Origin: Lentinus brumalis
Lineage: Eukaryota > Basidiomycota > Agaricomycetes > Polyporales > Polyporaceae
Direction of reading: 5' to 3'
NCBI GenBank assembly: GCA_001792895.1
Contig: MARA01000045.1
Coordinates: forward strand, 186,001-250,000
DNA length: 64,000 nucleotides
Shown in pieces: positions 56,568 through 64,000 of this stretch (positions are counted from its first letter, which is position 1; each line of letters begins with the position of its first letter). The notes below the pieces were generated by a model, which did not search any database, was not told where the DNA came from, and was given only the letters and a program-made list of their open reading frames with translations. Position numbers and translations under genes: made by a program.

Positions 56568-58686
56568 ACTTGACATAAGCTTGGTCGATCTGATCGACTT
56601 AGAGAAGTAACATTGAAGCTTGACTAGCTTGACTGCTGACCTCCACGTCCTCCCTCACGAGCTTCGCTCTCGACGACTGCACAGTGATCAGATTCGGAGA
56701 TGCTGAACTCAGCACCAAGGTAGCTACGACCGTGGATCACGACAGCCTGAGCCAGGCAGTTCCGGCAGCGCAGGGGCGGGCGGGCAGCGGAGCAGGAGAG
56801 ATATGGGTCATATCGAGGGCATGTTTGGCTATGTGGTGTGTCTATATACTTCTTCAGATTGAGCGGTATTTGCTGACTGACACGCTGCTTCTGCCGTGGC
56901 CTTGCAATGACGACCCATGAATGCCGCTGCAGCACTTTGCATGGCGACCCTTCCTCAAGCTGCGGCAGTCTCATCGAGAGCTCCGTCGTATTGCTCAGAA
57001 TCAGACACCTCTGACGACAGCCTGGAGAGGACCGGTGGATCATCCTATTTCCGTCACGTCCTTCCTACGGTTTACTCTGGCATACGACCGACCTGCACTT
57101 ATCGGCCCTTACTGCCATGCCAACCAGAGAGAGGCACTCGACCTTGGAGCGGGGCATTGACGCCTGAGCGACCTTCCTTCTTGCATGTCCAAGCCCCCCG
57201 CAGACTGCGTGTCCTGTTCTGTCCAGGGTTCACCGTTGTAACGTGCAAGAGAAGAGACGCAACATCGTCGCCTCATCGGATCGTTTCCTCACGTAGATCT
57301 TCCCTCACCGGTGGCACGGTGGTTGCTTAGCTTGATGCGTGCCCACGCACCTGGCCGAGGCCAAAGATATCCAGGGTGAGTGCACGCGTCATTGATCGTC
57401 CTCAGTCTGGCCATGCTCACATTGAACCCTCGTGTCGCTTGTTAGGACGTTGCAGGGTGGAATGTTGCCCACCTCCCTGTCATTGGTACCCACCTTGCTT
57501 GTTGCCCCCAGATCAGCTTGCTATCAGGAAGAGGGTCGGTGATTCTCGGGATGATGTGTTCGATCCCTTGTTGTGACCCTCCGTTTCTGGTTCTCCGCCG
57601 CGGATCCCTCTCGACAAATCCTCTCCCTTGCTGGACTACGTCCATGCATGACCTCACGACTTGAGGGTGCCTCGGACTGCTTTGAAGTCACGGGTGATTC
57701 TTCGCACCTTCCATCCACGTCCCTCGTCCTCAATCCCTTGTACGAAGCTCAATCATGCTCTTTTAATTGTCGTGCGACGCGGAGCAGCTGATCCCACCAA
57801 GCGAAGTCTCACGCTCGTGCTCCCATCCTCATCGCCCGGACCCACCTGTCTTCACCTTTGCAGCACTCTCGCGACGTATGCGTCTCTGAACATTGAGCCT
57901 CGTGAGCTCGTCCGCGTTCGACACGACCCGCTGATCCCGAGCTTGACCTCCGTTCGGATGAGCGGGTTCCGGCTTGCATTCGCAAGGGGCTGCCCAGTCA
58001 CGGTCGACACTCTGGCCGTCCACGTCGCTTCCCTTCAACAAGGCCATATCGGCACTCCGTTCCGTCTGTCCTCTGGAATCGTCGCAGCTCACCGGTCAAG
58101 GCTAGCGTCGCGAGGATACCACCTCCCACTCGCCGTAGGATATTACCTCCCACTCGCAACCCCACGACGAGACGAACAGCCTATGCTGGTAGTAGGGGCT
58201 GTGAACAAGATACTGGCGTCCGTGCGGATCTGGCATGTCGGAGCTAGATCTTGGAGGTGCGAAGGTGGCTACTGTCAAGCCATGGGGCTGACTTTGGCTT
58301 TCTGCGACCATGGTCGACGCAACTACCCTGTCTCGTAGCTCTCCGGCGCGTCGCGTCTTAGCAGGACTTCCCGTAGAGGAGGTCTGTACCCCTCGCCAGC
58401 CTCCTGGATCGTACTTTGCCTAGCCAGAACTTGGAGTAGTCTATGCATCATGTGTCAAAACATACCGGTCCACTCGTGCGAATGCATCGCACCAAGCAGT
58501 GTCGGACTCGGGATTGCGAGCCGCAGTAGAGAGGTCTATGAGACTTGTTGATGTCTTATACTTACAGTTCCCGGTCGGCTCTCGAACGACTGGGCGTGTT
58601 ATAGCGCAGATAACCCGCGACCGGCTTGCAGGTCACGATGAATATTCACCAGTCCAATGCGATGTTCATACGCTGCATAATACATC
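56568..58686. other. Stretch without a supported gene
   Basis: A long plus frame (57661-58338, 225 codons) contains a local duplication (YHLPLAVGYYLPLA) but has no family resemblance and may be chance in GC-rich DNA. Other frames are shorter. No repeat array or RNA gene recognised. Confidence 0.3.
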
Positions 58687-59803
58687 TTAGATGGAAGTAA
58701 CGTGTGATGGGACAAAATGGGAGCGCTGAAAGCGCAGCTCGGCTTCAGGGAAGTAGTACGCCGGGACATTGTTGATGTTGTCCTGAAGCGTCCTCCGTAT
58801 GGCGACGTACCACAGCCTCTCGTGAGACGGCTTCTGCGCCCCCGCCCACCAGCTGGATGTGTGTCCCATGTCCCCAGGCACGAGGCGAGACCTGCGCCTG
58901 TCAACCAGAAGACGAAACGTAGACGGTCAGTCCGTGGACCGAGAAGAAGGGAGTGTACGACGCACCAAGGTATCCTTGCAGCATCGACCATATGCCAGAT
59001 TATATCTCCCCAAGATTTCTCGCTGATCAAGGCTACCTCGTAGGTGTTCGACAGCGAGATTTGCTCTCCCGGGAGCTGCAACCACCGTCGCAGTAAGGCG
59101 ACTGAACCATGTAGAAGACGAAGCGGAGAGTGCTCCCCAATGATTGAACCACTCACTGAAAATGTCCCCCGGGCGGAAGGGCCTGTATGGAGTGGCCCTG
59201 AGTAATGCGATCGCTGATAGTCATAGACAACCTCGAATAGGCCTGATGATGCCTCATGTCCATGTACGCCCCAACATGGAACCCAGTCGAGCGGGAGTCC
59301 TCGGAGTCGTACAAGTCCATCCGCCCGTGTGCCGGGAAGGGAATCTTCATGACGCGGGGACTCTGCATTAGGTTTCCTGCCATCGTGATGGTACCAGGAT
59401 GGTGGAGATAGCGAGCGGGGTAGTGGACGGAGCGAGACGTTGATGCTCGACCCCAGTAGGCCACATAGACCTGCTCTCTACCACTTGGACCAACGAGGTC
59501 GAGTGGTGTATCGTCACGCGAAGGCCTGCTGTCAGGATGCCAGTGCGCCAGTTCTTATACGGCACAGGAATGACTGAAAGCAAAGGCTCGACTTGCGGAA
59601 GGCCTGCATGAGGTCAAAGGGAGCTGGACGTATCTCGAGAAAGCACTCACCTCGCACGTACATGCACCACATGATACCGAGTTGAACAGCGAGCGCGCGA
59701 ATGATGGGAACCGGTTCGCGGGCGTGTCCATCATCCCGGTGGCTGGAATGACTGGAAAACGTTCTTGTTCCAAGGGTGTTAGTGTCTCAAGGACCAAGGA
59801 CAT
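58687..59803 (-). CDS. Unknown multi-exon gene, exon joins uncertain
   Basis: Several protein-like minus-strand blocks follow in order: VIPATGMMDTPANRFPSFAR (about 59740), GREQVYVAYWGRASTSRS and RVMKIPFPAHGRMDLYD (59.46-59.30 kb), ISEKSWGDIIWHMVDAARIP (near 59.0 kb), and HERLWYVAIRRTL followed by VPAYYFPEAELRFQ (58.8-58.7 kb). GT and AG signals occur between them, but I could not fix one continuous frame, so boundaries are approximate and the gene may be decayed. The YYFPEAELRF end recurs at 61.97 kb, showing a family. Function unknown. Confidence 0.35.
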
Positions 59804-60388
59804 TCGCCTCGGGTCCTAGCAAGATGATGGGGGGGATACACAAGAGCTTCGGCCCACATCTGTGGGACAGGTCCGCCGGGCTGCCAGCAGTTTCGGTGTC
59901 TGTGAGTGAACGACATCAACCTACTGCAGCGACGCGCGAGCGCGCCACCGTGCCACGCACCTCAATGGGTAATTATGAGCCGTGAGGATGTACCCGGGTG
60001 AGGCGACCGAACGGATTGACGTTTCGGGCACAACAAACAACTACTGAAGAGAAGCCAAAGATGCGCATTGGTTCCGGAGTCCGTCGTGCGGCGAGCAAGG
60101 CACCACATGGGACGGCTGCCAGGTGAGCCAACGCGTAGGTGGCGAACGGTTTCCGGTCAATGAACGCGGGGCGGAAGAGATATAAACGCATACGATACGG
60201 GACCGCTTCGAACAGGAGTGTGTTATCGTCCAGGGATGCAGGGACTGCACATCATACCTCTATGATGGATAATCGACTATGTGTCAGCAAGCAGGTATAT
60301 GTCTATCGGATGAGGCATGTCGGACACAGTACGTCGTTGACACTGAATACCAGCGATCCAACAGATCAGAGCGTGACAACTCCTCCTC
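59804..60388. other. Intergenic, nothing recognised
   Basis: No protein-like frame. A TATA-like GATATAAAC occurs near 60179 without a matching gene start. Confidence 0.35.
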
Positions 60389-61563
60389 TCAATGCATCAA
60401 TCTCTGCATCTTGTCGTTCTTGAATTTCGCCTCCAACTTCGGAGCCTCCTGCTCCAACTGCCAGCGGTGACGCAGCCAGCACCGGAAATCATTCAGCAAT
60501 GAAATGGCCTCCGCACTTGCAGCGTTTCGTTCAACTCTCTCCGCAACTGCAGCAGCGGTGAGTTGGTCTATCGTGGGTATATTGTTGAAATCAGAAAAGC
60601 GAATCCCGTAGTACTCGGCTGTGAGGGCTGACTAGTCAGGGTTGGGATTGTATTCGATATAAGCATGGACACGTACGAGTATACCATGCCTGCAACATCT
60701 CAACCAAATTGTGCATCTCCGAGCAGAGGGCCAGATCCGATCTCGGCACCGTGTTTTGTAAGAAGGAAGCTTCTATATCAAGGAGCCTGCATCTATCTGG
60801 GTGCGGCTGGGACCTCCCGAAGTCGATGATCCAGATTTTCCCGTTATGATCGCAAAGGACATTTTGCTCTGCGATGTCGTTGTGTAGGACCCCAACTTCG
60901 TGGATCAGCGTGAATGCCACATATATCTGAGATCTGGGATTCGCGTCAGTACTAGTGGAGAAGCCTGAAACGATGATGACAACCTGAATTCTGCCCAGTA
61001 TCTCACCTGATATTCTGGCTGAATGCCATGAACGGCTCGCCAGTCTCGCTCAGCGCATGCCCGCAGTACCTCAGGACTGCCACCCCAATAGGTACGCCGT
61101 CGATGTACCCAGCGAAGAGGCCGAGGAATCCGGGAATGATTTGCTCTTGAAGCTCAAGGAGGGAGCTCGTGTAGAGCCGTGCCTCCTTGAAGAGCCACTC
61201 CAAACTCTCCTGATGATGAGCGACCTTACAGACGACAAGTTGTCCTGCTCCGCCAACGTGAGTCCCGAGGATTCCCAATGAAGCAATGTAGACTTGACAG
61301 CGAGGCCGCTTCGAGACCCGGGAGAGTTTCTGATCTTCCTCCTCTTTGGTCAAACAGTCTAATATCCGCGATGGGTACAGCGTCTGAAAATTCCCCGACC
61401 ACATCGCGTCTACGGGACCATGGGCCGTGCCTTCCAGACCGGCGTCGGAGACCACTGAGGTAGGATTGCCGACAGCCAAAGGCAATCGGATAGTCGCTTT
61501 CGATCCGTCGTCGGATTCTGGGAGCGCATTCAAAGGATGTCGCGGAAATAGAAGGGTAGACAT
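60389..61563 (-). CDS. Kinase-like family member 7, catalytic residues intact
   Basis: Exons 61563-61007, 60933-60677 and 60627-60389 give 350 residues. The first intron splices in frame only with the acceptor CCAG just before ATCTCAG, giving IRSQIYVAFTLIHE, which aligns with the Arg-x-Gln start of exon 2 in members 2, 3, 5 and 6. Core residues: LVVCKVAHHQ, FKEARLY, hinge GVAVLRYCG, catalytic loop VGVLHNDIAEQNVLC, and WIIDFGRSQ. It is the most divergent member, with a long Leu/Ala/Glu-rich helical tail (LTAAAVAERVERNAASAEAI). Probably an active small kinase-like protein; substrate unknown. Confidence 0.75.
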
Positions 61564-61964
61564 GAGCGGAAAGGTGAGGTGGGTGAGACGGGAGGTTCCG
61601 GAGGTCCAGTGTGCCTATGAACGCCCGACGAGCCATGCAGGTCAGTCGTGCTGTTGACTTGCTATCGTACAGCCAGGTGTTGTTCAGGACGCACCTCAAA
61701 AGACCAACCTGAACTTCGTGGTTGATCAGATGGCAAGTAGTTGGGCGACGATGGTGTAGCGATAGCAAGCCTCGAGGCATCCACGTGCCACGGTCGACTC
61801 TCGTACCTTCCTTCGGTCCAGCGACGATGGTGCGTAACAGACTCGAAAGAGATTGTGTATCATCTGAGAAATTGCTCGATTGAAAGGCGGCATACTTCGG
61901 GCTAGGAAGTCGGACTTACGCAGGATCAGCATAGTTGTACATGATAGAAATGAGTGACTGGAAA

Positions 61965-62635
61965 CTAGAACCGCAGCTCAGCTTCAGGGAAGTAATAAGA
62001 CGGGATGCCGCAAAGCTCATCCGGAAGCGTCCGCTCGGCAGCTTTCCGTACCTCGAAAGAGCAAGATCTGAGGTAGTTCGGCGCAATCGCAAGGATAGAC
62101 AACTTGAATAACACGGAGCATGGTACGTGTCGCAATAACGATCTTGAAGAGACGGAGGGACAAAGTAGAGGGCGCATGCGCAGGTGTCCGCACATAGCGA
62201 GTACCGACTCCCAGGCCTAGATGTCAGCGGCGGCGTGCGGGCTGCTGAGGGCGACGTGAGCGAGTTCGCCGGTTGGATGACGGCGAGTCCGACGCCGTGT
62301 GGCCGGCACAGAGAACGCCATGGACGTCGACTAGGCGCAAGCCGAGTCTATGCTGACGTAGTCCGGCGAACACTCAGCCTGACAAGCCAACCACGACGCC
62401 TATGCATCTATGTAAGATTTTGGTGGTGGCCCAGGAAGGGAAACCGCGAAGCGTACCTTCGGTGACGCAGATTTGCCCGGGTCGTCCACGTTGTGACGGC
62501 GTCCGACAGCTTCACGAAGATGCCTGTGGCAACATACGAAGACCATCTGGGAGCTCTAAAATGGGGATCACGACCATACCATGACAACACGTCCACTGCT
62601 ACGTCGTCTTCAGGATATAAGTATGTCGTGCCCAC
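61965..62635 (-). pseudogene. Fragment related to the 58.7-59.8 kb gene
   Basis: Ends RTLPDELCGIPSYYFPEAEL RF before TAG at 61965, matching the end of the 58.7 kb gene over about 80 bases of DNA and in protein. Farther upstream (62635-62408) a protein-like minus frame reads YLYPEDDVAVDVLSWYGRD and SYVATGIFVKLSDAVTTW. The two parts were not joined with confidence. Likely a partial or decayed paralogue. Confidence 0.35.
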
Positions 62636-64000
62636 CGTCTGCGGAAGTACTCCTGCAGAATTGCCGCTTTTCAGCCTCCTTCGATGTGTACCATCCGAGT
62701 TCGATAAGATGAAAGAAACTTACCTCGGTAAGTCGTTAGACTTAAAAGTGGGACGAGACTTCCAGTCAACGCCATCTCCGGCAAAGTTCCCCGACGATGT
62801 ACACGCCCAGGAGACACGCAAGATTTTTGAGCCTTAGTAGCCCCAATGATGGTCGTCTAAAAGAGTGATTCTTTAATGCGGACGTGTATCGTCATTGCTA
62901 CGGGACATGCAACACGGAGGCTCGGGAGGCTCGGAACAGGACGCCGGTGCGTGAACCACTGCCCAGACGTGAGGGCTGCGGAGAGCAACCTCGCAGCTGC
63001 ACGAGCCATGTCAAGTGCGTCAGCAGCAGATGTGATGGAGATGATATGGTTGACACTCACCGACGACCCGACCGACACCTCGGAGCCGTCTGTCTGCCCT
63101 TGCCCTCCAAGCCCATCGTCGTACAACGCGCAGGCTGAATTCGAACTCGCGCTGTCACGGTGCCGGCCGGCCTACTGACGAGTCGGGCGGGTCTGCGCTA
63201 GGACGGGGAGGAGCATATAAGGGTGTGGGGAGCGCAGAGAGTGGGCGTGCCATGCTCACCTTGTCTCAGCTCTTATACCCCGCTAGATCTCCCCACAGCC
63301 CTCACTACTCATCCCGGACTCGCCGGACGTCGTTGCACCACCGTGTCGTAGTAGTCGATCATTTTGCAAGTATTTACCTTGCGTCACACTTGTTCTGTGC
63401 GTGCAGCTCGCTAACCGGTGTCCGTATTGCAGACATCTTGAGCTACTCGGCGAGGTAGCGTGATGTGAGCGTGCCGAGGTGGATGACTGCGGCGACAGGT
63501 GCAGAGGTGGGAGACGGGCCTTGACACGAGAGGATGCGAGAGCAGCGATGGCCAAAGCGACGCAAACGGAGTTCGTCGATGAGTAAACAGGGGTATTGCA
63601 GGACACTCTAGACGCAGCGAGAGAGGCCGCGTCGTCCGTCGTGAGCACTGGCAGAGAGACGGGGGCGCGACATCCTACGCGTGACGTCAGCGCGCGTCCC
63701 CTCTGCACAGCATGCCCGTTTACAATACAAACCCCCACTCTTAATAAACCGGGAGTCTGTAAATCCGATCATATACGACTTCTACGACAGTTGCATCTGA
63801 GGCCTGAGGAAGTATGGAGTAATCCACCGGAGATAAGTACCAGGTTGTACTGACGGTCTACACAAATCAACCCTTCTGAGGACGAAGCTGATCTCACCAC
63901 GGATCAAGAGCACGGTCGAGACGCGGACTCGGACTCAGTATTTGTACGACTCAAACGATTGCAAAGAGAAATGCATCAATGGAAGGCAGCCGTGGATTCA
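62636..64000. other. Right edge, no supported gene
   Basis: Frames are short. A plus frame ending at 62837 (ETYLGKSLDLKVGRDFQ) is protein-like but overlaps the minus-strand fragment and has no partner. A TATA-like CATATAAGG sits near 63213. No repeats noted. Confidence 0.3.

Noticed and set aside
57661..58338. 225-codon plus-strand frame as a gene
   Set aside because: No recognisable motif or splice support; the composition fits chance in GC-rich DNA. Mentioned only in the region note.
1..64000. tRNA genes
   Set aside because: No cloverleaf with a clear T-loop and anticodon arm was noticed by eye on either strand; a covariance search would be needed to exclude one.

Overview
The window looks like nuclear DNA of a mushroom-forming basidiomycete (Agaricomycetes, perhaps Polyporales). 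The reasons are short 45-70 nt introns with GT...AG ends in nearly every gene, GC-rich coding DNA, small genes on both strands, and families typical of that group: a copper-fist factor, F-box proteins, small fungal kinase-like proteins and a large Cys-cluster transposon. Nothing bacterial or viral was seen. All gene models were spliced by eye and checked only for reading-frame continuity.

Region 1-24.9 kb is host DNA. It holds the 3' end of an unknown gene, three clusters of a CGCGTCA repeat, three members of an unknown three-exon family (one intact on +, one broken and one intact on -), a copper-fist transcription factor (5.3-7.4 kb), a decayed kinase-like gene (8.2-9.3 kb), alanine aminotransferase (12.6-14.2 kb), an OPI10/Hikeshi homologue (16.1-16.8 kb), an F-box plus WD40 gene (17.5-19.9 kb), an unknown coiled-coil gene (20.1-21.3 kb) and two convergent kinase-like genes (22.2-24.7 kb).

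Region 24,902-48,771 is the main feature: four head-to-tail, apparently identical copies of a 5,963-bp DNA transposon. The whole array is flanked by one 8-bp target duplication (CACGGTTC), while the copies are separated by only its first six bases (CACGGT). Each copy has imperfect 24-bp terminal inverted repeats and one ten-exon gene that splices into an uninterrupted 1,623-residue protein. That protein has AT-hooks, a Cys-rich domain, a probable DDE transposase core, and a DEDDy 3'-5' exonuclease lying between the second and third proposed DDE residues. The copies look recent and potentially active, and the junctions suggest amplification through a circular form.

Region 48.8-64 kb is host DNA with a possible gene fragment beside the array, relic coding DNA, and four more kinase-like genes (52.8, 54.1, 55.4 and 60.4 kb). 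The kinase-like family therefore has seven members plus one scrap in this window. Three keep the canonical catalytic residues, three are altered in the catalytic loop or DFG motif but have intact frames, and one is decaying. The last few kilobases hold poorly resolved exons of an unknown family and mostly non-coding sequence.
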